Below are positions 42,959-52,176 of a DNA stretch of 64,000 bases, piece after piece. Location of the stretch: the NCBI GenBank assembly GCA_964389925.1, contig CAYMGE010000019.1, forward strand, positions 10,500-74,499. Direction: 5' to 3'. Below the pieces are notes generated by a model, which saw only the letters and a list, made by a program, of their open reading frames with translations, searched no databases and was not told where the DNA came from. How positions within the stretch are numbered: position 1 is the first letter of the stretch; every line of letters starts with the position of its first letter. Source of the DNA: CALECP01 sp964389925. GTDB taxonomy: Bacteria; Chloroflexota; Anaerolineae; Promineifilales; Promineifilaceae. The translations under genes were made by a program, and so were the position numbers.

Positions 42959-44341
42959 ATGAAGTTTATCGGCCGATCCTCCACCCCAAACTCAGCACAA
43001 CAAAATATCATCACAGATGGCATACACACATGCAGCTATGCCGAAATGCCAGCAATGTTTGATAGCATCGCAGCGCATTTCGGCACGCTTGGAATCAGTC
43101 AAACAGACACCGTCGTATTAGAAAGCGCAAATACAGTTGCAAGTGCGCTCATGCTGCTCTTTTTGTTGGAGCGCGACTACAGCGTGTTGCTTGTGCCACG
43201 TCGGGCAGATTTAGCCCAAATGCCGCGCTTTGCACGCTGGCGACTGCTAACATGCGACAGCGACGCGCTCGATCCCGCACAGTTTTTGGAGATCAGCGAA
43301 AACGCCGACTGGAACGGCACGACGGCGGCCGAGCCAATTGTCTATCTTCGCACGTCGGGCAGCACGGGTGTGCCAAAAATGGCGGTGCATCCACATGCAA
43401 AGCTGGCTGCGAACGGGGATAACTGCATCGAGCGGCTTGAATTGAGCAGCGAGGATCGCGTCGCCCTGCCCGTCCCGATTGGTCACATGTTCGGGCTAGG
43501 TGCGGGATTTTTGCCTGCTGTCGGGACGCTGGCCTCGATTGATTTGCAAAAGGGTGCGAACTTGCTGCGCTACATTCAGCGCGAAAAGGTGTTTGACCCC
43601 AATGTTGTCTTTTTGACCCCTGTTTTTGTCGAAATTTTGCTGAAGGGGCGCAGAAAGTATCGTCCTTATCGCCTCTCTATCTCGGCCGGCGACCGCTTTC
43701 GCGGTGACGCATTTGAACGGTACGATGCCCGTTTTGGCACGTTAGTCAACCTCTATGGCAGCACCGAGATGGGCGCGATTTCTGCCTCATCCCCAAGCGA
43801 CCCGCTTGAGCTACGCGCCGCGACTGCTGGCAAGCCAATGAGCGGCGTAGAGATGCGCGTCGATGATGCGGAGGACGGGTTGGGAATGCTCTGGTGCAAA
43901 CATCCTGCGGGGTTGACGGGGTATGTCGATATGAATGGGGAGCCGATGGGACAGGATTTGGAGGAGCAGGAAGGGTGGTTTTGTACGAGCGATCTCGGCC
44001 GAATTCATCCCGACGGTCGCCTCTTTGTCAAGGGTCGTGCCAGCCACAGCGTCAACCGCAACGGGCTGCTCGTCTACTTTGCCGATGTCGAAAACGCGCT
44101 TGAATCCCTTGATGTTGTCGATACGGCAATTGTCGTCTCGAAAGGGGAAAGCGTGCGTGGGCAGAATTTGACGGCGTACTGCGTGTTGAAAATGGGAATC
44201 AAGACGACAAATGATGAGCTGCGTTCGGCCGCCTTTGACCTACTGCCCCGCCGTGCCGTACCTGACGCTGTGACGATTATGCGTGCGCTGCCGCTGTTGC
44301 CCAATGGCAAGGTAGACCGTCAAAGGCTAGTCGCGCTTTAG
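42959..44341 (+). CDS. AMP-dependent aryl/acyl acid ligase
   Basis: 460 residues from ATG 42959; the TTG at 42932 lies in the hairpin loop region and was rejected. Adenylation motifs are present in order: 'LRTSGSTGVPKMAVHPH' (P-loop), 'NLYGSTEMGAIS', 'CTSDLGRIHPDGRLFVKGR' and the C-terminal Lys in 'PNGKVDR'. It is short for a full acyl-CoA ligase and resembles benzoate/4-hydroxybenzoate ligases and acyl-ACP synthetases. I infer it adenylates 4-hydroxybenzoate and loads CoA or a carrier protein. Three bases separate it from the A-PCP-R gene. Confidence 0.85.
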   Translation: MKFIGRSSTPNSAQQNIITDGIHTCSYAEMPAMFDSIAAHFGTLGISQTDTVVLESANTVASALMLLFLLERDYSVLLVPRRADLAQMPRFARWRLLTCDSDALDPAQFLEISENADWNGTTAAEPIVYLRTSGSTGVPKMAVHPHAKLAANGDNCIERLELSSEDRVALPVPIGHMFGLGAGFLPAVGTLASIDLQKGANLLRYIQREKVFDPNVVFLTPVFVEILLKGRRKYRPYRLSISAGDRFRGDAFERYDARFGTLVNLYGSTEMGAISASSPSDPLELRAATAGKPMSGVEMRVDDAEDGLGMLWCKHPAGLTGYVDMNGEPMGQDLEEQEGWFCTSDLGRIHPDGRLFVKGRASHSVNRNGLLVYFADVENALESLDVVDTAIVVSKGESVRGQNLTAYCVLKMGIKTTNDELRSAAFDLLPRRAVPDAVTIMRALPLLPNGKVDRQRLVAL

Positions 44342-44344
44342 CCA

Positions 44345-47287
44345 ATGTCTGAAAACTCATTTTTCGCTGGTCGGGACGCAACTTTACAGGCACGTTTCAG
44401 CAGTCAGGTCTACAAACATCCCGACAAAATCGCACTCGTCGATGGGGCTGTCACCCTCACCTATCGAGAGCTAGACACCCTCTCAAATCGCTTGGCAAAT
44501 TGTTTGCAGCAATACGACATCGAGGCCAACGATGCGGTTGGCATTCTGCTCGAAAAGTGTCACGAATACATCATCGCTTGTCTCGCCATATTAAAGGCGG
44601 GCGGTGCATATTTGCATTTGGAGTCGGCTTATCCGACCCACTTTTTGCGCGAAATCTACACCGATGCGTCGCCTAAAGTGGTCATCACAAAGCGCAGGCA
44701 TGAGTCGAAAGTCATGGATGTGAACGCGCTCTTTATTGATGATGGGGCGTGGCGCTCTGCTGACTCGTCACCCGTCGATTCAAACAATATCAATGATGAT
44801 CTCGCCATCATCGGCTACTCGTCTGGCTCAACGGGCAAGCCAAAGGGCATTTGCGTCTCCCACCGCGCCACGCTCTACGCTTACTATCATTTCTGGCGAG
44901 AACTCCGCGACATTCCCGCAAAAGGGCGTTTTGCCTACACCGCATTTTTAACGTGGGATGCGCTTAGTCCACTCGTCATGGGCGAGACGGGCTACATGAT
45001 ACCGGACGAAATCTCGTATGACCCGCATCGTCTGCTCGACTACATCGCCCAGCATAAAATCAACCATACCTTTCTGACTCCTTCCCTGCTATCAACCATC
45101 TTGCAAACGGTCGATCACGCGATGATTCGCGCAAAGCTGTCGTGCCTCAACGTCGCGTGGGTTGGTGGGGAGGTGACGACCCAGCCACTTGTGGATGAAA
45201 CGCTTGCGCTTTTGCCGCATCTCGCGCTGATCAACAACTACGGTCCCGCCGAATGTTTCGTCATCACACAGGGGCAACTGCGCGTGAATGATTCTGCAAT
45301 CGCCTCTATTTGCACAGTTGGGCATGTTCTCGACGGCATGGAAATTGTGATCATGGACGAGGAAATGGAGGTTGTTGCACAGGGGGAGATTGGCGAGCTA
45401 TATGCAACGGGGCCGTGTTTGGCAGATGGCTATTTGAATAATCCAACTCTGACAAGGCAAAAATTTATCCCCCTGAACGGCAAGACGTTTTACAAAACAG
45501 GGGATTTGGCAAGATGTTTGGAGGACGGTCGCCTCGTTATTTTGGGCCGCCGTGATTCAACGGTCAAAATCCGCAGCTACAACGTTAACCTATCAGCCAT
45601 CGAAGAGACATTGCGTCAACATTCGCAAATTACCGATTGTGTCGTGATGGCTTACGGAGAGGCGGGGGGCGACAAGCATCTGGTTGCGTATTTGATCGGT
45701 GACGACTTACACATCGATCCAGACAGCTATAACTGTCCTACAATCGTCGGTTATCTGCAACAGTACGTGCCGTTTTATATGGTTCCGCGTCTTTACGTTG
45801 AGCTTGATGTACTGCCGATTCATCCAATTAGTGGCAAGCTCGATAGATCTGTGTTGCCGCGTCTGACCGTTGAAAAACCGTCGAACGCGCTCATCAAACT
45901 ACCCAAAAATGCGACGATTGCGGAGCAAGAGCAGGTGATCGTTGCGCTGCTACAAGAGCTTCTGCCGCACGGGAACATCAAGCCTTGCGACAGCTTCTTT
46001 GAGTTAGGATTACACTCTCTCTTGGCCGCGCAGTTGACGAGTCGGATCAACGAGCTATTTGGGATTGCGTTGTCGGTGGTGACGGTGTATGAGCGAGATT
46101 CGGCCGAAAAACTGGTCGCCCATATCAACGGCAAAACCACAAAACCAACCATTAACTGGCAAAAAGAGGCCATCTTAGAGAACACAATCCACGCTCACCC
46201 AATCTGCACCACATTCACCACAAATAGTGATGCCGTCTTCCTCACTGGCGCAACGGGTTATCTCGGCGGCTTCCTGCTTGCCGAACTGCTGTGCCTCTCA
46301 CCGACGCTCAACGTCTACTGCTTGCTGCGCTCTGAAAGCAGATTGCCTGCACTGATTGAGCGGCTCAAATTCTACCAACTCTGGAATGACAATTTTCAAG
46401 GACGCATCATTCCGCTCGTCGGCGATTTGGAGCAGCCGCGCTTTGGCTGGACACAGGCGACATTTGAACGCTATGCCGCACAAATGGATGCCGTCTTTCA
46501 TGCGGGCGCATGGGTCAACATGGTCTATCCGTATCAGCGGATCAAGGCGACCAACGTCGGCGGCACACAGGAAGTCATCCGCTTCGCCACCTGCTGCACC
46601 ACCAAGCCACTGCACTACATCTCTACGCTCGGCATTTTCCCTGCTGGCAACGTCTCCCAATACCGCGAAGATAAACAGATCGACCATCTCATTGATCGTC
46701 TAAATCTCGGCTACACACAGTCAAAATGGGTCGCTGAACAACTGGCATTTCAGGCCATTGAGCGCGACATCCCCGTGCAGATTTACCGCATCGGCAATCT
46801 TGGTCCCGACAGCATCACGCGCAAGGCAAACGACAACGACACCATTATGCTGCTGCTCGATGCGTGCAAGACGCTGCGAATCGCGCCCGATAAAGGCGCT
46901 AACTGGGTATTTGAGTATACGCCAGTCAACTTTGTGACACACGCCATTGTGCAGACCGCTCTCACCCCGCATACTGTCAGCGACATTTTCCACATCAGCG
47001 GTCAAAATCTGATTCCCGCAAACAGCGTCTTTCTTGAGATGCGACGGCGCGATTTAATCGACCAAATCATGCCGCTGGATAAGTGGCTACAACGGCTACA
47101 CAACATCACAGTGACCGACTCAGGCTATGCACTTTTGGCACAAAGTCTGCCAATCGAAGAGGAATTTTTATTAGATGATGAACTGTTCGACATCTCGCTG
47201 TTCAAAGAGCAGACGGGAACACAGCCACCCGCTATCAATGAGGAATATCTGATCGATGCGATATTCCCAAAACCGTTTGGGCAATAG
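44345..47287 (+). CDS. NRPS-like protein: adenylation - carrier - thioester reductase
   Basis: 980 residues. Adenylation domain (about 20-510): 'LTYRELDTLSNRLA', 'SGSTGKPKG' (about 159), 'NNYGPAE' (about 297), 'YKTGDL' (about 382), 'GKLDR' (about 497). Carrier domain: Ser558 in 'FFELGLHSL' (usually LGGHSL). Thioester reductase (about 625-980): NADPH loop 'TGATGYLGG' and catalytic 'YTQSKW' (Tyr-x3-Lys). No condensation domain is present. By hand alignment the residue matching Asp235 of GrsA is Ala, so the substrate may lack a normal alpha-amino group. The reductase should release an aldehyde (or alcohol), as in carboxylic acid reductases and Lys2. Confidence 0.92.
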   Translation: MSENSFFAGRDATLQARFSSQVYKHPDKIALVDGAVTLTYRELDTLSNRLANCLQQYDIEANDAVGILLEKCHEYIIACLAILKAGGAYLHLESAYPTHFLREIYTDASPKVVITKRRHESKVMDVNALFIDDGAWRSADSSPVDSNNINDDLAIIGYSSGSTGKPKGICVSHRATLYAYYHFWRELRDIPAKGRFAYTAFLTWDALSPLVMGETGYMIPDEISYDPHRLLDYIAQHKINHTFLTPSLLSTILQTVDHAMIRAKLSCLNVAWVGGEVTTQPLVDETLALLPHLALINNYGPAECFVITQGQLRVNDSAIASICTVGHVLDGMEIVIMDEEMEVVAQGEIGELYATGPCLADGYLNNPTLTRQKFIPLNGKTFYKTGDLARCLEDGRLVILGRRDSTVKIRSYNVNLSAIEETLRQHSQITDCVVMAYGEAGGDKHLVAYLIGDDLHIDPDSYNCPTIVGYLQQYVPFYMVPRLYVELDVLPIHPISGKLDRSVLPRLTVEKPSNALIKLPKNATIAEQEQVIVALLQELLPHGNIKPCDSFFELGLHSLLAAQLTSRINELFGIALSVVTVYERDSAEKLVAHINGKTTKPTINWQKEAILENTIHAHPICTTFTTNSDAVFLTGATGYLGGFLLAELLCLSPTLNVYCLLRSESRLPALIERLKFYQLWNDNFQGRIIPLVGDLEQPRFGWTQATFERYAAQMDAVFHAGAWVNMVYPYQRIKATNVGGTQEVIRFATCCTTKPLHYISTLGIFPAGNVSQYREDKQIDHLIDRLNLGYTQSKWVAEQLAFQAIERDIPVQIYRIGNLGPDSITRKANDNDTIMLLLDACKTLRIAPDKGANWVFEYTPVNFVTHAIVQTALTPHTVSDIFHISGQNLIPANSVFLEMRRRDLIDQIMPLDKWLQRLHNITVTDSGYALLAQSLPIEEEFLLDDELFDISLFKEQTGTQPPAINEEYLIDAIFPKPFGQ

Positions 47288-47294
47288 ACCCAAA

Positions 47295-47316
47295 GTACCA
47301 TCCTGCCGTCTGGTAC
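47295..47316. repeat. Hairpin GTACCA/TGGTAC before the amidinotransferase
   Basis: A six-base stem with a ten-base loop in the 52-base gap. It has no T-run. The ribosome site GGAG follows it. Confidence 0.45.
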
Positions 47317-47339
47317 AAAAGAAACGATGGAGAAATAGT

Positions 47340-48395
47340 ATGTATCCGATCAACGCCCACAACGAGTGGGACCCAATTGAAGAGATTATCGTCGGCATTG
47401 CCGATGACGCACATTTGCCGACCAACGACATCACCTTTAACCTTTCAGTTGATACAAAAGCCGCCTTACCTGACCACAAATTTACCGAATTAAAGCTGGG
47501 TGCGCTCTCACAGCGCGTCATTGAAGAAACGAACGAAGACCTCGAAAAGCTGGTCGTCGTCTTAGAAACAGAAGGCATCACCGTCCGTCGGCCGCAACCC
47601 CACGCCGACATGCACACCATCAAGACCCCATTCTGGGAGAGCGAACGCTACTTTGCCTACTGCCCACGCGACATCTTTTTGACGATTGGCGACACCGTGA
47701 TCGAATCGCCCAACATGCAGCGGTCGCGCTACTTTGAAGCGTTTTGCTACGAACACCTCTACACCGAGTACACCATGCGCGGCGGTCGTTGGATCGCCGC
47801 CCCCAAGCCGAAGTTGCGCGATATTGACCTCAACTTTTGCGATACACAGCCGACCGTCCTGCAAAACCGTGAACCGATCTTTGAGGCAGCTAATGTCATC
47901 CGTTGTGGGCGCGACATCATCTATCTCGTCTCCGATGGCGCAAACGAAATGGGCGCACGGTGGCTGCAAAACACGCTCGGCAGCGACTACCGCGTTCACT
48001 GTTCGCGCAATCTCTACTCTGGCCTACATATCGACAGCACGATCACGCTACTGCGCCCCGGCCTGTTTCTCGCCAACCCCGCCCGTGTACGCCCTGACAA
48101 CATCCCCGAACCGCTCAAAAATTGGGACATGATCTGCGCTCCGCCCATGATCCAAAATGAGCAGTCAGACATTGGCTATATATCGAGCGTTTGGTTGGGG
48201 ATGAACTTGCTGGTCGTCAATCCACATCTAGCGGTTGTCGATGCCCAGCAGACGGAGCTAATCAGACTGCTAGAGCGCAACTGTTTCGACGTGATCCCGA
48301 TGACGCTGCGACACGGGCGCAAGCTGGGCGGTGGCTTCCACTGCGTCACGCTCGACGTGCGGCGCACCGGCATGCTAGAGGATTACAGCTCTTAA
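47340..48395 (+). CDS. Amidinotransferase (glycine amidinotransferase family)
   Basis: 351 residues from ATG 47340, with GGAG just upstream. 'NEWDPIEEIIVG' is the family opening. The active-site His230 is in 'GLHIDSTITLL' and the nucleophile Cys335 in 'GGGFHCVTLD'. Members move an amidino group from arginine to an amine, as in creatine, cylindrospermopsin (CyrA) and saxitoxin (SxtG) biosynthesis. Here the amine could arise from the reductase-released aldehyde through the class III aminotransferase at 55694 (inference). A guanidine-bearing product is the prediction. Confidence 0.9.
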   Translation: MYPINAHNEWDPIEEIIVGIADDAHLPTNDITFNLSVDTKAALPDHKFTELKLGALSQRVIEETNEDLEKLVVVLETEGITVRRPQPHADMHTIKTPFWESERYFAYCPRDIFLTIGDTVIESPNMQRSRYFEAFCYEHLYTEYTMRGGRWIAAPKPKLRDIDLNFCDTQPTVLQNREPIFEAANVIRCGRDIIYLVSDGANEMGARWLQNTLGSDYRVHCSRNLYSGLHIDSTITLLRPGLFLANPARVRPDNIPEPLKNWDMICAPPMIQNEQSDIGYISSVWLGMNLLVVNPHLAVVDAQQTELIRLLERNCFDVIPMTLRHGRKLGGGFHCVTLDVRRTGMLEDYSS

Positions 48396-48427
48396 CGGAC
48401 AGCTATTCAATAATTGACGCGCCATCT

Positions 48428-48460
48428 CCAAAGTTGTACAGTAACAACGTACAACTTTGG
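48428..48460. promoter_or_regulatory. Palindromic operator of the toxin-antitoxin operon
   Basis: Perfect 12-bp inverted repeat CCAAAGTTGTAC / GTACAACTTTGG with a nine-base centre, as expected for autoregulatory sites of YefM/YoeB operons. Its last two bases begin the GGAGG ribosome site of the antitoxin, so the RNA could also fold over it. Confidence 0.75.
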
Positions 48461-48468
48461 AGGCCATA

Positions 48469-48756
48469 ATGCAACAAGTCACCTTTTCACACGCACGCAC
48501 AAATTTTGCAACCATTTGGGATCGCGTTATTGACGACCGAGAACCCGTCACCTTGACACGACGCGGACACGAAAGCGTCACAATGATCTCGACAAGCGAT
48601 TATAGTAGCTTGATGGAGACACTCTATCTTCTCAGTTCTCCTGTGAATGCTGAAAGATTACTCAACGCCATCAAGGATGCAAGAGAGCGCAAGGGAACAC
48701 CGCAAACTGTCGAGGAATTGAAACGAGAAATGGGTTTACTCGATGACGAAGCATAG
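48469..48756 (+). CDS. YefM/Phd-type antitoxin
   Basis: 95 residues from ATG 48469, with GGAGG (48459-48463) at the right distance; the TTG at 48457 was rejected. 'QVTFSHARTNFATIWDRVIDDREPVTLTRRGHESVTMIS' (read as one block with gaps) is the Phd/YefM DNA-binding fold, and the C-terminal tail is acidic, for toxin wrapping. It represses its own promoter through the palindrome just upstream. The end overlaps the toxin start by 14 bp. Confidence 0.92.
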   Translation: MQQVTFSHARTNFATIWDRVIDDREPVTLTRRGHESVTMISTSDYSSLMETLYLLSSPVNAERLLNAIKDARERKGTPQTVEELKREMGLLDDEA

Positions 48757-49015
48757 AGATGCGGTTTTCCACCCAGATTTTCGTGAAGATTTGCTATTTT
48801 GGATACGAACGAACCGCAAATTATCAATCCGCTTGCTGCGTTTGATTGAAGACATTATGCGTGATCCGTTTGACGGGATTGGAAAACCAGAACCACTCAA
48901 ACATTTAGACCCGAACACATGGTCACGACGCTTAACCCAAACAGATCGCGTCGTCTATTTTGTCGAAGATGATCGCGTCACCTTTTTGCAAGCACGTTTC
49001 CATTATAAAAAATGA
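48743..49015 (+). CDS. YoeB/Txe-type mRNA interferase toxin
   Basis: 90 residues. 'GIGKPEPLKHL' contains the catalytic Glu, 'WSRRLTQTDRVVYFV' the Arg, and the C-terminal 'RFHYKK' the His-Tyr pair, so the RelE-fold RNase looks active. It cleaves mRNA on the ribosome when the antitoxin is lost. Its place between the amidinotransferase and the second ATPase suggests it arrived separately or helps keep the cluster in place. Confidence 0.93.
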   Translation: MTKHRDAVFHPDFREDLLFWIRTNRKLSIRLLRLIEDIMRDPFDGIGKPEPLKHLDPNTWSRRLTQTDRVVYFVEDDRVTFLQARFHYKK

Positions 49016-49105
49016 GGTAAAGATAGAAGCAACATTTTTAGGACCGTTGCTTGGCGGTTTGGCGGTCCGATAGATGTCACCACAATTCATACAACAGGCT
49101 GATAA

Positions 49106-49291
49106 GTGAGAACGTTTGAGCTGTTTGATTACTACTGGACGAGCGCAGACTATCTGGAACTATTCGCCCAAATGCCTTTTACCATCAGAGAGCAGTTGTA
49201 TTCCACCGTTGATGAGGAAGATTTAGACCGCTATGCGTGGCGAACTGAGCTGGAAGCGTCCGCATGGTGTACGTTTGTGTTGCAAAAGTGA
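49106..49291 (+). CDS. Small protein upstream of the second ATPase
   Basis: 61 residues from GTG, acidic, Trp/Tyr-rich ('DYYWTSADYLELFAQ', 'DLDRYAWRTELEASAW'). It has no membrane helix and no family I recognise. It ends 13 bp before the P-type ATPase start on the same strand, so co-expression is likely and a small accessory role is possible. Without a database match it could also be a chance frame. Confidence 0.4.
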   Translation: MRTFELFDYYWTSADYLELFAQMPFTIREQLYSTVDEEDLDRYAWRTELEASAWCTFVLQK

Positions 49292-49304
49292 TAGGGTTTA
49301 ACGA

Positions 49305-51368
49305 ATGCCTATTTTGACGACATTGGCATTAGCCGGAACGGGAACAGTTGTCGGAGCGCAGATCGTGCGCCATCGTGGTCGCTTGCGTCGCACGGGTGAG
49401 ACGACCGTCAATCGCTGGCAACGCCTGCTACGTGGCGAGATTATCGAGGAAAGCAAGGATGTGGAGACATCCGACGCAAATCCCGAAGATGAGGAGACAG
49501 ACCTCTATCTTGGGCTGTCAGCCGCTAGTCTCGGCATGGCACTGGCAACGCCGTTTGTTCCCCTTCCGCTCGGTCTGCTCACGGGGGTGGGCATCATTTA
49601 CACGTCGATCCCAATCGCGGCGGATGCGTACAGAGGGTTGCAGGAAAAGCGGCTCAAGGGAACGCTGATCGATTCTATGGCGGTGGCGGGACTGGTGGCG
49701 GGGCGTTTTTACATTCCCGGCGCGTTGGCTTGCACCCTCTATTATGGTGGTCGCAAGCTGATGCTGCTCAGTGAAGACCGTTCGCGCAAGAGCTTGATCA
49801 ACATCTTTGGCGAACAGCCGCGCACCGTTTGGGTCGTGCAAGATGATCACGAAATCGAAATTCCGTTTGAGGCGTTGGCGGCGGGGGATGTTGTCGTCGT
49901 GGGGGCCGGACAGCTCATTCCAGTTGACGGCAAAATTATGCAGGGAATCGCATCTGTTGATCAGCACATGCTGACGGGTGAATCGCAACCTATCGAGAAA
50001 GTGGTTGGCGACGATGTATTTGCAGCGACTGTTGTCTTGGCGGGGCGCATTTTGATCGAAGCACACGAAACTGGTGGGGAAACGGTGGCGGCGCAAATCG
50101 GCCGAATCCTAGAAAACACCGTTGATTACCGCACCACAACCGAAATCCGCAGCGAGCAGCTTGTCGATCAGGGAACGTTGCCAATGCTGGGGTTGAGTGG
50201 GGTTGCGTTGGCAACGTCCGGGCCTGTCGGGGCAACGGCGATGCTCAACAGCTACTTTAGCGATGGGCTACGCCTCTCATCCCCATTGACGATGTTGAAC
50301 TTCCTCAACGTCGCCTCAAAAGAGGGGATTTTGGTCAAGGACGGGCGCGTGTTGGAACTGCTACCAACCGTAGACACGGTTGTGTTTGACAAGACGGGAA
50401 CGCTGACACAGGAGGAGCCGCACATCGGCCGAATCCACACCTTCCAAAACTGGGACGAAAACGAACTCCTGCGCCACACTGCTGCCGTCGAAGCCAAACA
50501 GTCTCATCCTATCGCACGCGCAATTGTGCAAGAAGCCAAGACACGCAATCTTGCGTTGCCCAGCATTGACGAAGCCGCCTACAAACTCGGCTATGGGATT
50601 GAGGCGACGATTGGCGACTATCACTTTGAGATCGGCAGTGAGCGATTTATGGAGATGAAGGGGGTTGAGATTTCGGCCGATCCGAAGGGTGACGAGCAGT
50701 CACATGTCGCCACCATCAAATCCTCCCCCTCTGCCCAAACCGCCTCCCTCGTCTATGTCGCCGCCAACGGTCAACTCGCTGGCATTCTCGAAATGCACCC
50801 CACCCTGCGCCCTGAAGCGAAGGCGGTCATCGACGCGCTGCACGAACGTGACCTCGAACTGGTCATCATCTCTGGCGATCACACTCGGCCGACAAAAGCC
50901 CTTGCCGAGCAGATCGGCATCGACCGCTATTTTGCCGAAGTGTTGCCGCAAGACAAATCTGAACTGGTCAAACAGTTACAAGACGAAGGCAAGCGCGTCT
51001 GCTTTGTGGGCGACGGCATCAACGACGCGATTGCACTCAAACAGGCGACGGTCTCCGTCTCGCTCAGCGGCGCAACGACCGCCGCCACCGACACGGCACA
51101 GACAATTTTGATGAGCGGCACGCTCGAACATCTGCCAGCCCTTTTTGAAATCGGCGACCGCTTTGACGGCAACATGCGCGGCAACATCGCCGCCGCCGTT
51201 GCGCCCGCCATCGCCTCCATCGGCGGCATCTTCTTCTTTGGCACGGGCGTACTGCTGGCAATTGTGATGTATAACGTCAGCGTCGCCAGCAGCCTCATTA
51301 ATGCGACGCTGCCAACTGTCTTGAATCGCAAACTGCTGTCATCGTCAGAAACACATAAAGAAAGATAG
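49305..51368 (+). CDS. P1B-like P-type ATPase without a CPC motif (copy 2)
   Basis: 687 residues. TGES (224-227), phosphorylated Asp362 in DKTGT, 'KQSHPIARA' (HP) and 'VGDGINDAIALK' are intact. As in the paralogue at 39993, the M4 metal site is replaced: F318-S319-D320 stands where Cys-Pro-Cys is expected by hand alignment. The two ATPases share long stretches, such as 'LNFLNVASKEGILVKDGR' against 'MNFLNLASQEGILIKDGR', pointing to duplication or a two-pump system. It may export or condition something for the pathway, or act as a heterodimer. The cargo is unknown. Confidence 0.85.
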   Translation: MPILTTLALAGTGTVVGAQIVRHRGRLRRTGETTVNRWQRLLRGEIIEESKDVETSDANPEDEETDLYLGLSAASLGMALATPFVPLPLGLLTGVGIIYTSIPIAADAYRGLQEKRLKGTLIDSMAVAGLVAGRFYIPGALACTLYYGGRKLMLLSEDRSRKSLINIFGEQPRTVWVVQDDHEIEIPFEALAAGDVVVVGAGQLIPVDGKIMQGIASVDQHMLTGESQPIEKVVGDDVFAATVVLAGRILIEAHETGGETVAAQIGRILENTVDYRTTTEIRSEQLVDQGTLPMLGLSGVALATSGPVGATAMLNSYFSDGLRLSSPLTMLNFLNVASKEGILVKDGRVLELLPTVDTVVFDKTGTLTQEEPHIGRIHTFQNWDENELLRHTAAVEAKQSHPIARAIVQEAKTRNLALPSIDEAAYKLGYGIEATIGDYHFEIGSERFMEMKGVEISADPKGDEQSHVATIKSSPSAQTASLVYVAANGQLAGILEMHPTLRPEAKAVIDALHERDLELVIISGDHTRPTKALAEQIGIDRYFAEVLPQDKSELVKQLQDEGKRVCFVGDGINDAIALKQATVSVSLSGATTAATDTAQTILMSGTLEHLPALFEIGDRFDGNMRGNIAAAVAPAIASIGGIFFFGTGVLLAIVMYNVSVASSLINATLPTVLNRKLLSSSETHKER

Positions 51369-51434
51369 AGGAAAGTCTGCTTTTATCTGTGCTTCTACAA
51401 GTAACTATCAACAAGCTAAAATTATTGGAGCTAA

Positions 51435-51440
51435 TATAAT
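51435..51440 (+). promoter_or_regulatory. -10 box before the coiled-coil protein gene
   Basis: TATAAT with no good -35. A strong AGGAGAG ribosome site lies just before ATG 51491. The 122-base gap may hold a separate promoter for the coiled-coil protein. Confidence 0.4.
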
Positions 51441-51490
51441 AGGCAGGCACATCTTCGTGTCAAACAAATACTAATTCTAGGAGAGTTATT

Positions 51491-52108
51491 ATGGCAGCTT
51501 TTACGACATTTTTGACTGGCGTTCTCGTCGGTGGCGCGGCGAAGTGGTTGTATGATACACAACAAGACGACAATACAACCATCAAACAAGAAGTAGCCAA
51601 TATGAGTGAGCAATCGGCCGAAAAAGTCCGCGATGTGTCCAACTCGATGCAAGCGAAGGCAGACCAAGCACAAGCTCACATCGAAGAGGCGCAAGAACAG
51701 GTAGCCGCCACGGCCCAAAACGTGTCTAATACCGTCAAGGCGCAAGTTGAGCAGGCTAGCGACGCAGTAACAATTTCCAAATCAGACGTTGCGATTGAAA
51801 ATTACGATGCGCTGACGGTTGATGAAGCGAAGGCAAAGCTGGGCGGCCTGACAAATGAGCAGTTGCGGAAGCTAGCAATGTATGAAAAAGCAAACCAAAA
51901 TCGCACGACGATGCTCCAAGAACTCGAGCGAAGCATCGTTGATCTGCCAATCACCAATTATGACAAGCTGATAGTTGATGAGGTTGCGAGCGGGTTGGCT
52001 GCGCTTTCAGTTGAGGAAATCCAGACGATCAAAGCGTATGAGACAGCCCATGCCAATCGCGTGACGCTTTTACGCCAGATCGACAAAGAGCTTGAAGAGC
52101 GCGATTAG
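51491..52108 (+). CDS. Membrane-anchored coiled-coil protein with two DUF8129-like repeats
   Basis: 205 residues. The N-terminus 'FTTFLTGVLVGGAAKWLY' is one membrane helix. An Ala/Glu/Gln-rich coiled coil (about 35-95) follows, then two repeats beginning 'IENYDALTVDEAKAKLGGLT' and 'ITNYDKLIVDEVASGLAALS', each ending in a helix with '(Y)EKANQNR(T)TML' or 'YETAHANRVTLL', the pattern of DUF8129. The function is unknown. With its TM-plus-coiled-coil build beside an ATPase it parallels the 39285 protein beside the other ATPase. Confidence 0.65.
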   Translation: MAAFTTFLTGVLVGGAAKWLYDTQQDDNTTIKQEVANMSEQSAEKVRDVSNSMQAKADQAQAHIEEAQEQVAATAQNVSNTVKAQVEQASDAVTISKSDVAIENYDALTVDEAKAKLGGLTNEQLRKLAMYEKANQNRTTMLQELERSIVDLPITNYDKLIVDEVASGLAALSVEEIQTIKAYETAHANRVTLLRQIDKELEERD

Positions 52109-52174
52109 CGGTATTCGGTAGGTCGGTATTCGGTGGCTCCGAAGCACAATACCGAATACCGAACACTGAATACC
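52109..52174. repeat. Fold-back spacer of the GAATACC family
   Basis: Left arm 52109-52134 (tandem 'cggtattcggt' units) and right arm 52149-52174 ('ataccgaataccgaacactg...') pair closely. It starts directly after the upstream stop codon and ends 2 nt before the thioesterase ATG. Confidence 0.85.
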
Positions 52175-52176
52175 AA

